Source: Lunularia cruciata
Lineage: Eukaryota > Streptophyta > Marchantiopsida > Lunulariales > Lunulariaceae
Length of the DNA: 64,000 bases
NCBI GenBank assembly: GCA_948567375.1
Contig: OX419761.1
Span: 53,818,501-53,882,500, forward strand
Direction: 5' to 3'
Below, one piece after another: positions 1 to 11,639 of the stretch. Position 1 is the stretch's first letter. Every line of letters starts with the position of its first letter. The notes beneath the pieces are model-generated. The model saw only the letters and a list, made by a program, of their open reading frames with translations. It did no database searches and was not told the DNA's origin. The position numbers and the translations under genes are program-made.

Positions 1-1111
1 AAAGTTCAAACAAGGTTAAAAGAGTGAATTTGCCAAGAGGTAATGGTACGAAATTCTTGTACTATTTTTGAAGTCATTGCATGTGCTCAAAGAATAGCAA
101 GAGTGCTTGGAGCAAGTGAAGGGATAGTCTTGACATAATGTTATTGGGCAAAAACACTGCACTTTGGTGGACTACTTTTTATGGAGTTGTGCAACATTCA
201 TTTTCAAGACCAAGGAGCACAACCGTTCCAAAGGAAAACAAGGAGTTTAGGGCTTTATCAGTCAAGTACCCACATGCAAACATGCCTACGGAATGATTGG
301 TGATTTTGCTTGTGAATAATCAAATGGATCAATTTATTCTTGAGATCCAATTTTCCACTACTCCCATGAAATTTTATCCCTTGTAAGGCTCAATGTTGCA
401 TGTCTTCTTCATCCACAAAACAATACGACTTGATTGTTGACTGGTGTCATTGCCATGAGTGACTTTTTAGATACTTTGGCCAATGTTATTGGGTTTTGAG
501 ATGATTCCTCTTCTTGTATTACCTGATCATTCTTTAAAGTATGGACTTGACTTTGTAATGCCCCCATTGTCATCTTGATCTCTAAACTCATTCAACATCC
601 CCTACATTCATTGCATTAGATCTTGCAACTATGGTTCCATGATTTGTACACACAACAACCGCTCATTTGATACTCCCTACTTCAATAGAGGGTTAATATA
701 ATCACTCATAAGGGGGTGCGGACAATTGAGACTACAATTGGGACCTTAGAGACTATCACTCATTGATAATATTCCTCAACAAATTGTAGAGTATGAAATT
801 CCTAAATATCACTTTTGGTCTAACTATGTAACATATTCCTACTTGATGTTGAAAGTGAGAAGAATTTGGTATATTCAGATCCATTGCATCATAATAGAAT
901 ATAAATTTTCAAATCTTAGTCTCTATCGTCTATCACTATAGGTAGAATCATAAGGTTTGGCAAATTCATTACTATGTCCATGAACTCTGCTCCAACACGG
1001 TAAACAAGATATACTCTCACTTGCTCACATTGGATGTACATAATATTGATGTGAAATAGATTCAAGAAAGGAAAGTGTGGTGCAAGAAATTGCATCCAAA
1101 AGGAACATCTG
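1..1111 (-). mobile_element. Family-1 chromovirus remnant E (leader and Gag N-terminus)
   Basis: Read on the minus strand, this segment matches the leader and start of gag of element A (about 5,300-6,480) along its length. It holds the upstream ORF at 1,116-916 (66 codons, sharing GAEFMD with element A) and a Gag N-terminal piece at 591-409 with the QEEESSQNP run seen as QEEEPSQNL in A. The right edge joins the LTR remnant at 1,112 directly. About 540 bp that should lie between leader and LTR (PBS and the LTR 3' end) are missing. The rest of the element lies left of the window. No intact ORF remains. Confidence 0.75.
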
Positions 1112-1473
1112 CACATTTTTGAGGCCTAATTCATCTGTTTAGGCCTCCAAAATTGCCTTCAAAGATTTCATACATATTTTGGTTCCTACTCTATTAGTAG
1201 AAGTCCCCTTTTGGTGATACCGCTTTCTGATTTGTTTAGTTCATCATGTGTAACATCCTTCTAGATGTTACCAAACCAATTCTCACCTTTAAATCATGTC
1301 TAGCTATTGGTTCTAAGGTTTTCAAGTCTATTTCGGTTTCTACACTATTAGTAGAAGTACTCTTTTGGTGATACTTCTATATGATCTATTTTGACCATCA
1401 TGTATAACATCATTCTAGATGTTACCAAACCAAATTTCACATCTAGATCATATGGCTACCTCTTGGTATTACA
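1112..1473 (-). repeat. 3' LTR remnant of A, shared with E
   Basis: The LTR starts (minus strand) with TGTAATACC at 1,473, just after the polypurine tract. It carries the same roughly 165-bp repeat of its leading edge as the 5' LTR of A: a second start-like stretch begins near 1,308. It breaks at 1,111 in the middle of the LTR, so the TATA box and LTR 3' end are absent. Confidence 0.75.
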
Positions 1474-1488
1474 GACTTCCCTCCTTTT
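1474..1488 (-). other. Polypurine tract of element A
   Basis: On the minus strand the sequence is AAAAGGAGGGAAGTC, immediately 5' of the 3' LTR start. It overlaps the pol stop codon (1,487-1,489) by two bases. This is the usual plus-strand primer site of LTR retroelements. Elements C and C' have a similar tract at the same place. Confidence 0.7.
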
Positions 1489-4400
1489 AAGACGCAATGT
1501 CCTCGTTGTGTAGTTGTTGCTCAAACGCTTGCACCAACACCGAATCATGTGCCAAATTGGCAATGGGCTCCCAAGTTGCTTCTTAGAGGGGGTAATCTTT
1601 CCACTGTACTAGATAGTCCACCCACAGATGGCGAGTAACACGCATGCATTTTTGGAGAATACGCTCCACTTCATATTCCTCTATGCCATCAATGAGTGTC
1701 GGACAAGGTCGAATGTCTTGTGTGGAATGACACTAGCCTAATTGGGGAGCATATCTGCATAGTAGGGAGACATGGAAAATTGGATGGATATTCATGTGTG
1801 GTGGTAGCTCAAGGTGATAGGCACTAGTGCCGACTTGACAAAGAATCGAGAAAGGCCTAATAAAACAAGGTTTGAGCTTACGAGGTCCAATTAATGTGAG
1901 GTTGGTTGTTGATAGCCACCCTTGATCCCCACCATTGAACTCTATGTGCCTACAGTGTGCATCAACATATTGCTTCTGTCGATTTTGTGCAATCTATAAT
2001 TTGTGCTTGGCGCTCTCCACACCTTCTTGGATTCTAAAAACAAATGTGTTGATTGCATCCACCTTGGTAGCCACTGGACGGATCTTCATCAAGCTAGAAG
2101 GTGTGAAGGGATGCTCACCATACATGAGGAAGAACAGAGTGACTTGGGTGGATGCATTCACTAAATTGTTGTAAGCGAATTCCACCAATGGGAGTAGGGT
2201 GTCCCACCTCTCTTGCTCTTCTAAGGTGAAGTCGCATAACATGTCTTCAATTGTGCAATTAGCCTGCTCTATTTGTCCATATGTTTGTGAGTGGTAAGCT
2301 GTGGACATGGCCAACTTGATTTTGAAGAAACCAAAGAGTGTTTGCCAAAACAAACTGGTGAATTGAGTGCCTCTATTGGTGATGAGTACTCTAGACAAGC
2401 CATGGTGAGAAAAGACTGCATCTAAGTATAATTGGGCTAGTTGTGGAGTGGTCACATCCTTGGTGGTAGGGCGTACATGAATCATTTTGCTGAGCCGGTC
2501 CACAAAGACCACAATGGAGTCAAACCCTAAGGTGGTCTTGGGTCACAAACAAAATCCATACTCACTTGTTCCCAACGTTGGGTAGGAGTGAGGAGAGGTT
2601 GAAGGAGCTCTACGGGAGCTTGATTAGAGGCTTTGTTTTGTTGGCAGTTGGCACATAGTCCATCACATTGTTGCTTATCTTGGGCCAATAGTAATGGTGT
2701 TGGACTGCATCTAAGGTCTTGTCCACTCCGACATGACTTGCAATGGCTGAATCATGACATTCTGCTAGAATGGTGGTCTGCAATTTTGGGACATTTGGGA
2801 CCCATAATCTACTATCACGAAAGGTGAGTCCTTGGGTGTTGGTGACACCTTTGGATGATTGCGCTTCTACAATCTATGAATTAGTTTTTGTAACAGCCAG
2901 AATCTTTGGCTAGATTTCAAGGTTAATCTTAACCTTTGCCACCAAGTTGTTTGCCATTGGCATGCGGGTGAATGCATCTGTAAGTTGCTTCTTACCTTCC
3001 ACATAGGTGATTGTCATGTTGAAGCGTTGTTGCCACTCTGCCCATTGAATCTAGCAATGAGATAGATCCTTCTACGTCTGGAGTAAATGAGGTAGACTAG
3101 AGGTCTGTGGTCTGTCTCTACTATAAATACCTTCTCACCCAAATAGTGCTTCCAATGCTTGGTTGCCAAAACAATGGCCAGCTCTTTTCATTCTATGGTG
3201 TGGTAGTTGCACTCTACCGGTAATAACTTTCAACAGAAATATGCAATTGGATGTTATCCGTCATACCACTCTTGTTGTAGGACTGCTCTTATTGCTACCC
3301 TTGATGCATCTGTAGCCAACTTGATTGTCATACCACTTCAAGATTGGTGCATGTAGCAAGGTAACTTTCAATTCTTGAAAGGCCAACTCTTATGCGGTTT
3401 CCCATGTCCACTTCTTCTCCTTGCCAAGTAGTGTTGTTAAAGGCTGCGCCACCTTGGAGAAGTCCTTGACAAATCTACAATAGAATCCCATCAATCCCAA
3501 GAAACTCTTGAGTTGAGTCTAATCTTCTGGAGCACTCCATTTTTGAATGACCTTATTTTATCTATCAATACTTGAATGCCCTCTGCACTTACTCTATGCC
3601 CCAAGTAGTCTACTTTAGACTTGCCAAACTTGCACTTTGAGATTTTGGCATACAATTGATTCTGTCTTAGAATCTGGAGGACCTCTTATAGATATTGTTT
3701 GTATTCCTTCATCATACTACTGTATACTAAGATGTTGTCCAAGAAGACAATAGCAAACTTATCCAAGTATGGACAAAATACGTCATTCATTAGACTCATG
3801 AAAGTGGTAGGTGCATTGGTGAGGCCAAAAGGCATCACAAGATACTCAAAGTGGCCATACTTGGTTCAAAAGGTAGTTTTGTACACATCCTCCTTTGCAA
3901 TTTGGATTTGATTGTAACCACCCCACAAGTCCAATTTGGTGAAGTATCTTGCTCCATGGAGTTAATCAAACCGATCATCTATGCGAGGTAAGGGGTATTT
4001 GTTCTTCATTGTTTGTTGATTGAGACCCCGATAGTCAATGCACATGCGCATTGTATCGTCTTTCTTCTTCACAAACAAGACAGGAGCACCATATGGTGAT
4101 ATGCTAGGTTGGATGAACCCTTTCTGCAACATCTCCTCAATTTGAGTCTTACACTCCTCCAACTCATGAGGTGACAGGCAATATGGGGCCTTACAAGGAG
4201 GTGTCTTCCCCGGGAATGTCTCAATTTTATGATCTACTCTCCTTTTTGGTGGAAATCTTGAGGGTAGATCATCGGGAAAGACATCTTGAAACTCATTCAC
4301 CACATCCTTCAATTTATCAAGAATTTTTCCATTGAGTTGTGCACTCTGGACTTCTCTTATTAGACCCATGAAATATCTATTGGTCTTAAAGACAATCGCC

Positions 4401-4807
4401 ATCCCTATGACATATAGAGGCAGTTCTTGCTTGTGTGATTTTTCTTTAACCCCAATGATTGACCATTGGTAGGTTCTCACTAATTTCTTCCTCCAATCTA
4501 CCATAGGGTTGTAATGCTCCATCCATGGCATGCCTAAGATTGCATCATAATGAGCTAATTGTATCACTCGCCACTCAATTGCTTCCTGATATTCTCCTAC
4601 AGAGAATGTTACTCGTCTAGGTAATGATTCAATCCTCTCTGTTTGCCTGTTAGATAACTCTACTTCTTCACTCCCATCTCTCTCTAGATCTATTCTCAAT
4701 CTTATTGCAACAGAGCAAGACAAGAAATTCTTTGTTGCTCTCGGATCTATTAATACTCTCACTTGATTGCCTTCTAGGACTCCATTCACAACAATCAATG
4801 AGGTCAC
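1487..4807 (-). pseudogene. Element A pol: protease, RT, RNase H, integrase, chromodomain
   Basis: Minus-strand pol. The open piece 4,807-3,962 (281 codons) has a retropepsin region where the usual DSGA reads DPRA, so the active site is damaged, then the RT N-terminus with [13 protein letters not shown] and [12 protein letters not shown] motif C reads FLDN instead of FLDD (3,734-3,745), losing a catalytic Asp. RNase H is fragmentary at about 3,000-3,400. An H2C2-like integrase segment lies near 2,630-2,820. The integrase core (2,512-1,994) keeps TQFTSLFW and TAYHSQTYGQ, but the conserved Asp of the second motif reads Gly (RGTQF). A chromodomain (about 1,670-1,540; QWKDYPL, then a stop, then EATWEP) ends the protein. 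It is clearly inactive. Confidence 0.85.
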
Positions 4808-4999
4808 CTTTCGAGATCTTTGTGCATTAGTCTTCTTCCTTCACTTGCTTCTTTGCTTCCTTATTGAGCTAGTAAGGCCGCAAGGTACATTTATTGGCAA
4901 TCTTTGTTTTCCGAAGTGATTTCCACCTCCTCCTCTTTAATGCACCTCTCCATGTTGTTCAAAGATTGCCTATACAAAGGCCAAGGGCCTCTAGGGAAA

Positions 5000-5863
5000 C
5001 AAGTGCAATAGTTGGTAGATATGTGCCCAATACAAGCATAATTGTAACAACAATGTTGTTCTCCTTGTGTTCCTTCTCCTAGTGAGACTCCATCTCTTTG
5101 TTCTTCTACTCGTCCACGGTCCCCTTGAAGCGGTCATACTCCTTGATCTCAAAATCAAAGGTTTCCTGATTCTATCGGTACTAGTCCATGGTCCACCCAT
5201 GTGTGGCATTTTTGCCTAATAATGTTGAGGTGGAACGACTCCTTCACCTTCACCTAACGCTCTTGCTATCCTTTGCGTACAAGCAATGGCTTCAAATACC
5301 ATGCGAGGATTTTGCACCATGACTTCTTGGAAAATCCGCTCCTTCAACCCTCATTTGAAATTATTGAGAGCCTCTACTGGACTCATGTTGGTTATTGCAA
5401 CTTGTAGATCCAAAAATGCCTCCACATATTCTTGTACACTGTTCTTTTGTCTCAATCCCCATAGTCGAGTTTGGGCCATTTGCATGGAATCCACCGATTG
5501 GAAATTCTTCAGCAATCCTTCTTGCATTGCTATCCACATGAGCTCCCTTCTCTTTGCCAACATGGATCGTTCCCAAGCATCATACCATGTGAGGGCTTTC
5601 TTGGTCAAGTACCCACATGCAAACACACCTACAACATGCTCTGTGATCTCGGTTGAGAACAATCGGAGATATCGATTCATTCTCAAGATCCAATTTTCCA
5701 CTACTCCCATTGTATGATGCACTTTGTAAGGCTCGATGTTGCAGGTCGTCTTCATCCGGAGTAGCAATGTGACCTCATTGTTGATGGGGTTCGTAAGCAC
5801 GTGTGCCTCTCCAAATACTTCAGTCGTAGGTCCTAGGTTTTGTGACGGCTCTTCTTCTTGCAT
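5000..5863 (-). pseudogene. Element A gag
   Basis: The open part at 5,863-5,351 (170 codons, starting MQEEEPSQNLG) contains the retrotransposon Gag capsid-like region, with YLTKKALTWYDAWE and VQEYVEAFLDLQ. After a frameshift near 5,350 the reading continues to a zinc-knuckle trace at 5,049-5,007, which reads CYNYACIGHISTNYC where a C-x2-C-x4-H-x4-C knuckle is expected, so the second Cys has become Tyr. Gag builds the virus-like particle and packages the RNA. Copies of this region recur in E and in C. Confidence 0.75.
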
Positions 5864-6028
5864 TGCTTAATTGTTCCTAATTTTCCTGAGGATCTGCACT
5901 TGACTTTGTAATGTCTCCATGGTCATCTTAATCTCTCAAAATCCATTCAACATCCCTTGCATTCCTTGCACCAGCTCTTGCAATTGCGGATCCATGGTTC
6001 TTGCTACACTCAATTGCTAATATCTACT

Positions 6029-6478
6029 TCAATATAGAATCAATATGATCACTCTGGAAGGCGCATGAACTATCAGAACTACCATTGGGACCTCAGAAGC
6101 TATCACTTGTTGATAATACTCCTTGCCAAAATTCCTAACCACAAAATCTCTAAACATCACTTTTGGTCTCACTACATAACGGATTTCTACTTGAGTGTTG
6201 AAAGGGAGAAGATTTGGGACACATATATATCATCCATATATATCACATCCATATCATCATAATAGAATGTAGATTTTAAAATCCCACTCTTTGTCATATA
6301 TCACCATAGGAAGAATCACCGGGTTTGGTGAGTTCATCACCATGTCCATGAATTCTGCACCAAAGTGATAAACTAGCAATACCCTCATTTGCTCATGCTG
6401 GATGTATATAACCTTGATGTGGAATGGATTTGAGAATGGAAAGCTAGGTGCGGGAAATTGTCCTCGTTGTGCATCCAT
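6029..6478 (-). pseudogene. Extra ORF upstream of gag in family-1 chromovirus
   Basis: Between the PBS and gag, the minus strand has an ORF starting at the ATG at 6,478 (MDAQRGQFPAPSFPF) that is open to 6,257. It is then interrupted by an AT microsatellite-like stretch near 6,215-6,260 and resumes in another frame with RYVVRPKVMFRDFVV and NFGKEYYQQVI, ending at a stop at 6,029-6,031. The same two blocks occur at the same place in C (35,047-35,454), and more worn in E. I recognise no domain. It could be a leader protein or an N-terminal extension of Gag separated by decay. Protein-level similarity between copies that differ at many bases argues that it was once translated. Confidence 0.5.
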
Positions 6479-6600
6479 CCCATCCGCTCTCTAAAGTCTT
6501 TCTTAAGTCTATCAATTACTCTATGTTCTCCATCTCAATTACTCAATTTAAATAGTTTTGAGTTCTTCCAAGAGGGATGATCCACTCTCTTGGACTAAAA

Positions 6601-6617
6601 CACTTGCTCTAATACCA
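6601..6617 (-). other. Primer binding site (initiator tRNA-Met), element A
   Basis: The minus strand reads TGGTATTAGAGCAAGTG directly after the 5' LTR end. This differs by one base in the first 12 from TGGTATCAGAGC, the complement of the plant initiator tRNA-Met 3' end that primes many plant LTR elements. Confidence 0.8.
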
Positions 6618-6618
6618 T

Positions 6619-7386
6619 TATAATACTCCAAGGACACGAGAAGAGAGAAAACACAGATTGCACACTCAATCATTCGATGCTCCAAAGGAGCACCTTCTCT
6701 TTATTATATAGACAAAGAGGATCTCCTCCAAGGAAGCTCCACTATAGGATTAAGCACATAGATAGGTAACATTTCAGCAAGCTCCACCCTTGGATTACTT
6801 ACTTGGATGGGTGACATGTCGGTCTAGGTCCTATCTGGTTGGTAAAACAAGCTTTGACCGGAGGGAATCTTTTAGGGAATCTTCCTGTAGGAATCTCAAA
6901 ATCATGTGGGTAAGGTACCATTGGAAAGCTCTTGACAAGAAAAATCAGGGAGGAAGGAAGTCTAGCCTTTCCTTCATTTTGGGGAGGAAGGAGAGGGGGG
7001 AGGGGGGGGGGGGGGGATTCTGCACATTTTTTAGGTCTAATTCATCCGTTTAGGCCTCCAAAATTGCCTTCAAGGATTTTAGATATATTTTGGTTCCTAC
7101 TCTATTAGTAGTAGTCACCTTTTGGTGATACCTATTTCTGATCTTTTTAGTCGATCATGTGTAATATCCTTTCAGATGTTACCAAACCAATTCTCACCTT
7201 TAAATCATTTGTCTAGCTATTGGTTCTAAGGTTTTCAAGTCTATTTTGGTTTCTACACTATTAGTAGAAATATTCTTTTGGTAATATTTCTATCTGATCT
7301 ATTTTGACCATCATGTATAACATCATTCTAGATGTTACTAAACCAAATTTCACATCTAGATCATATGGCTAGCTCTTGGTATTACA
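6619..7386 (-). repeat. 5' LTR of element A
   Basis: A 768-bp LTR with ends TGTAAT and ATTATA. The leading 165 bp are present twice: the second start-like block begins near 7,222. Compared with the 581-bp LTR at 8,984-9,564, this accounts for most of the extra length. It contains a pure G15 run (7,002-7,016), probably a replication or assembly-prone tract. A TATATAATAAA stretch on the minus strand near 6,700 could be the promoter or polyadenylation region. Confidence 0.8.
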
Positions 7387-7673
7387 GTGAAGTACCATTG
7401 GAAAGATCTTGACAAGACAAACAAGGTAGGAGAGGACAACAATCTTTGTCCAAAGGGATTGATTTCTCTATTTTTTGAGGCCTAATTCATTTTTTTAGGC
7501 CTCTCAAATTGACTCTAAAGTTTTTAGTGTGTTTTTGACCTCTACCATATTAGTGGAAGTAATTTTTGATGACACCTCTATCTAATCTACTTAGGTCATC
7601 ATATATAACATCCCTAAAGATATTATCAAACCAATTTTCAGTTCTAGATAATATGTCTAGCTAATGGTATTAC
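7387..7673 (-). repeat. Broken family-1 LTR fragment
   Basis: The minus-strand LTR start TGTAATACC lies at 7,673, and the match runs to the block reading GGTACTTCAC at 7,387, where element A begins. This is the first half of an LTR cut by the insertion of A. The second half is not visible to the left, where A is followed by E. Confidence 0.7.
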
Positions 7674-8970
7674 ACCACTCTAGCAAAATGTCATGATTCC
7701 GCTATTGCATGTCGTGTTGGAGTGGACAACACTTTAGATGCAATCAAACACCATTAATATTGGCCCAAGATGAGTGATGTTATGTGATAGAGTATGTTTG
7801 AAGTTGCCTACTTTTTCAAAAAAAATAAAGCCTCTAATTAAGCTCCCATAGGACTCCTTCAACCCCTCCCTATAGCACAACATTAAGAGCAAGTCAACAT
7901 AGGTCTGGTTTGTGAATTGCCCAAGATCACCTCAGGTTTTGACTCTATTGTAATCTTTGTATACTAACTCAACAAAATGATTCATATGTGTCGTACAACC
8001 AAGGATGTGACTTCTCTAGAATTAGCTCAATTGCACTTAGTTGTGGTCTTTTCTCACCATGTTTTATCTCAAGTGCTCATCACCAATCAAAACACTCAAT
8101 TCACTAGTTTTTTTTGGAGAAAACTCTTCAACATCTTTAAAACCAAACTTGGCATGTTCATGACATACCATCCACAAACAGATGGACAAAAAAAGCGGGC
8201 CAATCACACTATCAAGGACATGCTCCAGGGCTTCACCTTAGAGGAGGAAGAAAGGTGGGATACCTTACTTCCACTAGTGGAATTTACCTACAACAATTCA
8301 ATGAATACATCTACACAGGTTACAACATTCTTCCTTGTGTATGGAGAACACCCTTTCACACCTTTGAGGTTGGTAAAGATCCACCCATTGGCTACAAAAG
8401 TTGATGATGTAAACACTTTTTTTTCTAGAATCCAACATGGTGTAGAGAATGCTAAGCATTGGTTGCAGATAGCCTAAAATCAACATAAACAATATACAGA
8501 TGCACATTGCAAGCAATAGGGTTTAGTGTCGGAGATCAAGTGTGGCTGTCCACAACCAACCTCAAGTTAGTTGGCCCTCATAAGCTCAGACCTCATTTTA
8601 TTGGCCTTTTTCCTATCATCCATTGAGTCTGCATAGTAGCCTATCATCTTGACCACCACATACTAAGATCCATCTAGTGTTCCATATTTCCTTGTTACAT
8701 AGATATGCACCCTGAAGACCCCACTTTCCTTCCATACGAGAAGGTTGACCTTGTCCTACATTCATTCATGGTACAAAGGAATATGAAGTCAAATGCATTC
8801 TCCCAAAATACATCTGTGGTACCTGCCATCTTTGTGTGGAATATCTCTTGCTTTGGAAAGGGTATCCATTGTATGAGCCAACATGGGAGCCCGGAGCTAA
8901 CATGACCAATGCACCGGTGTTAATGCAATCTTTTGAGCAACAACTTTGCAATGAAGACATTGTGTGTTAA
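7674..8970 (+). pseudogene. Integrase and chromodomain of element C'
   Basis: An H2C2-type start is visible at about 7,690-7,800 (CHDSAIACRVGV, then HHYWPKMS-like). The open piece 7,977-8,477 holds the integrase core: NQNTQFTSFFW where D is expected at the second catalytic site, then YHPQTDGQKKRAN with Lys in place of the catalytic Glu. A chromodomain follows in another frame, with LLLWKGYPLYEPTWEPGAN and a stop at 8,968-8,970. Chromodomains tether integrase to modified histone tails and bias insertion toward heterochromatin. Both integrase active-site changes mean it is dead. Confidence 0.8.
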
Positions 8971-8983
8971 ATGGCAAGAGGTT

Positions 8984-9564
8984 TGTAATTCCATTAGCTA
9001 GATAAATTATCTAGAGATGGAAATTGGCTTGGTGATATCTTTAAGGATGTTATATACAATCATAGTAGATCATATAGAGGTGTCACCAAAAGAGTACTTC
9101 CACTAATAGAGTAGAGGCCAAAAACACCTTGAAAACTTCAGAGTCAATTTTGGAGGTCTAAATGAATGAATTAGGCCTCAAAAAATACAACATTTCTGTC
9201 CTTTGGGGGAAATTGAATTGTCTTCTCCTCCTTGTTTGTCTTGTTGAGATCTTTCTAATGATACCTTACCCATACTGTTCTAAGCTTCTTATAGGAAGAT
9301 TCTCCAAAGATTCTCTTTGGTCAAAGTTGTTTGACTTACCAAATAGGACAAGGATTGACATGTCACCAATCCATACAGCTAATCTAAGGATGGAGCTCTT
9401 TAATATGTCATCAATCCATATATTTGATCCAAGGGTGCAGCTCCCTTTGAGTGGGTCCTCTTTGCTATATAAATGAAAACAAGGTGCTCTCTTGGGGCAT
9501 CGGAGTATTAAGGAATGAAACTTGGGTTTTCTCTTGGGGTTCCTCCTATCCTTGGAACATTACA
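8984..9564 (+). repeat. 3' LTR of C' (581 bp, family-1 reference)
   Basis: The ends are TGTAAT and ATTACA, a perfect 6-bp inverted terminal repeat. A purine-rich stretch (ATGGCAAGAGG) sits just upstream as the polypurine tract. This LTR lacks the leading-edge duplication seen in A and in the 3' LTR of C, so it serves as the simple form. A TATATAAATG box is at about 9,467. Confidence 0.8.
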
Positions 9565-11639
9565 TGCCCCCCTATGCCACTTTTAGTTACTTTTAGAACA
9601 TGCAAACATCAAGTGCTGGAAGACTCACATTCTATCAAGAGAGAACTTTAGAACTTTTAATATAAGAGATCTTATGAATAGATGTGTTAAGGTGACGTAT
9701 GATGTACTTACTTCATGAGTAAACTATGGCTTGGTTTCTCATGAAGTTATAGTTTGCCACATTTGTATGTACACTAGTGGCAATTATTCGCAGTATCAGA
9801 CGTTATAGTGATATAGTTTCAACGTGGTCCACAGATTGCAGTGAGAGGTTTATGGAGACATTAGTATATTGAGGTGCACAATCTGACCACTTTAGTATCC
9901 ACAGACTGGAATTTGAAGGATTATTGAGATTATATTAGTATCTCTGCGTGCTGTTGAATTTTCATCATTATGGTTTTGATGGAATCCTGAAGACAGTATC
10001 TACAACTGTATTTAAAACAGAGTGATTTGGATGAGTTCTGACGACGAGGACACAAATTTCTGTTTTCATAAAGGAGAGGTTAGATGGAGTATTAGAGTTT
10101 GAGCGAATTGGATTTAAAGTGAACATTTTCAAGTTCCGGCTAACATATCAGGTGAAGTTGAAGGATAAACTCCCTGGCAGAGATGTAGGCAAACGTTGTT
10201 GTCAGTTGACAAGAAAGATATGGCGATAGTAGTCATACCTCACCCTCTTATCTCAAGGCGCTAATTCTCTACTGATAAATATAAATATAGAATAGTGGTA
10301 TTTAGGAGCTAGTCACAATATCCTGTCGTATATGAATCTCATCTCTCTCCACATGCATGCTCTTCTTCTCTAGTTCTAATCTCAATATACTCCACCCCTC
10401 TGATGAGGTCTACAAGTCAATTACATCAGTTTTTAGAGTATTAGACATGTTGTTTAATTATCCTTCTACTAGTTTATTGTTGTTATTGCGTGTTCACAGG
10501 ACGCAATAAAAAGATAACATTGTCTAACACTTGAACGCTCGTGTGCAGTATCACCTGAACCGCCCCAAAAAGTTCAAAAAACAAAAAATGTGCATTCGTC
10601 TGCTGTAACACGTGAACCGCTAAGGGAATCTGACTACAGCAAAGGACCATAAAATGTGGCCACTAAGGACCATGCCGAATACCAAATCTTTTATAAATAT
10701 AGGTGTTGAAGAGTTAGATCAAGAGGAGGGTTGTCTCTATGGTGAGACGGGGGAGATTCACGACTAATCAATAAGAGAACTATTCACGAGTTAGCTCCCA
10801 GGAGATCGACTAAGGAGGTTCGCAGAAACCGGATCAAGAATATCGTCCACATCATTAGTGTAATGAGTTGTATACATTACATCTTTGAGTGAAAACATAG
10901 CTGGTAAAAACATCCTATGCTTCCCCAAGGAAACGCAAGTTGAGAGAAACGGAGAATTATAATAACGTTGTTCGCAAAGTAGAAATGAGTTATTTTCAAA
11001 CTCGTGAGAAACTTACGTGACGAAAAATAAAATTCTAAGATTACACTGGGGTTAAACTCCCTGTTGCTATGGGCACGTTGAAGGGAACTTGAGTGATAAT
11101 AGATGGCAGATTTTATAACGCAGACAACACGACGTGAAGGTTCCTGAACAACAAACCCAGTGGAAACTCACGAGAAGTTAATTTTCGCGAGTGTGTCCGT
11201 GAAATTGGCCAAATTCGTTGAATAACCTCCACACACACGCGGATGATTTAGAGGTTTAGGGGTAATTATTACACACGTGCTGCGTTTTACAAGTCTTTTG
11301 ACTTTGCGACAACGTTAATATATAGACGTGGAAGTCTTAGTGTCTTATGGAGAATCAAGATCTTTGTGACTGAGTAGAAGAATTAAAGGCAGACGCGAAT
11401 GTAGCCGATGAACAATAAACTGAAGCCAAATAGCGAAGGGGCAAGAAAACCTGAAATTTGATAAAAAAAGAAATGTCCAACTTTGTTGCCTTGATACTAC
11501 ACATCAAAAGAGAGATTAATGTGTCAAACTGTTCGACAATCCTCTAAGAAATGTTTGATGTAAAGATGATGTCTTACGATTAGCAACCAGACATCGGACT
11601 TCTACCTTGAAGATGGACAAAGCCATGACACTGCCTGAT
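9565..11639 (+). other. No gene recognised
   Basis: Unique-looking sequence with moderate CpG content. A TATA-like box (TTTATAAATATAGG, about 10,689) is followed by only an 11-codon ORF. It could be an LTR or leader trace of the copia-like remnant downstream, but no repeat partner is seen in this window. Confidence 0.4.
10441..10527. repeat. Imperfect inverted repeat with inner perfect stem
   Basis: The outer arms, TTAGACATGTT (10,441) and AACATTGTCTAA (10,516-10,527), pair imperfectly. Inside, TTATTGCGT (10,483-10,491) and ACGCAATAA (10,501-10,509) form a perfect 9-bp stem with a 9-nt loop. It may be the end of an old element or a transcript hairpin. No function is evident. Confidence 0.35.

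Larger units (their letters stand above)
1112..7386 (-). mobile_element. Ty3/gypsy chromovirus A (family 1), degenerate
   Basis: A nearly full-length minus-strand LTR retrotransposon. In element order it has a 5' LTR (7,386-6,619), a PBS for initiator tRNA-Met, an extra upstream ORF, gag, a protease-RT-RNase H-integrase-chromodomain pol, a polypurine tract and a truncated 3' LTR (1,473-1,112). The order PR-RT-RH-IN places it in Ty3/gypsy (Metaviridae), and the C-terminal chromodomain makes it a chromovirus. The 3' LTR runs straight into the leader of element E, so A and E share one LTR. Stops, frameshifts and lost catalytic residues make it non-functional. Confidence 0.85.
7674..9564 (+). mobile_element. 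Family-1 chromovirus C', 3' half
   Basis: A plus-strand element truncated on the left by the LTR fragment at 7,673. It keeps the zinc-binding start of integrase, the integrase core, a chromodomain, a purine-rich stretch and a complete 3' LTR (8,984-9,564). Its sequence parallels element C from about 38,875 onward. It has several stops and is not active. Confidence 0.8.

Noticed and set aside
5286-5717. 143-codon plus-strand frame opposite element A gag
   Set aside because: It is the antisense shadow of the recognisable Gag frame (5,863-5,351).
10689-10775. TATA box followed by ATG as a gene start
   Set aside because: The ORF stops after 11 codons and no continuation was found.
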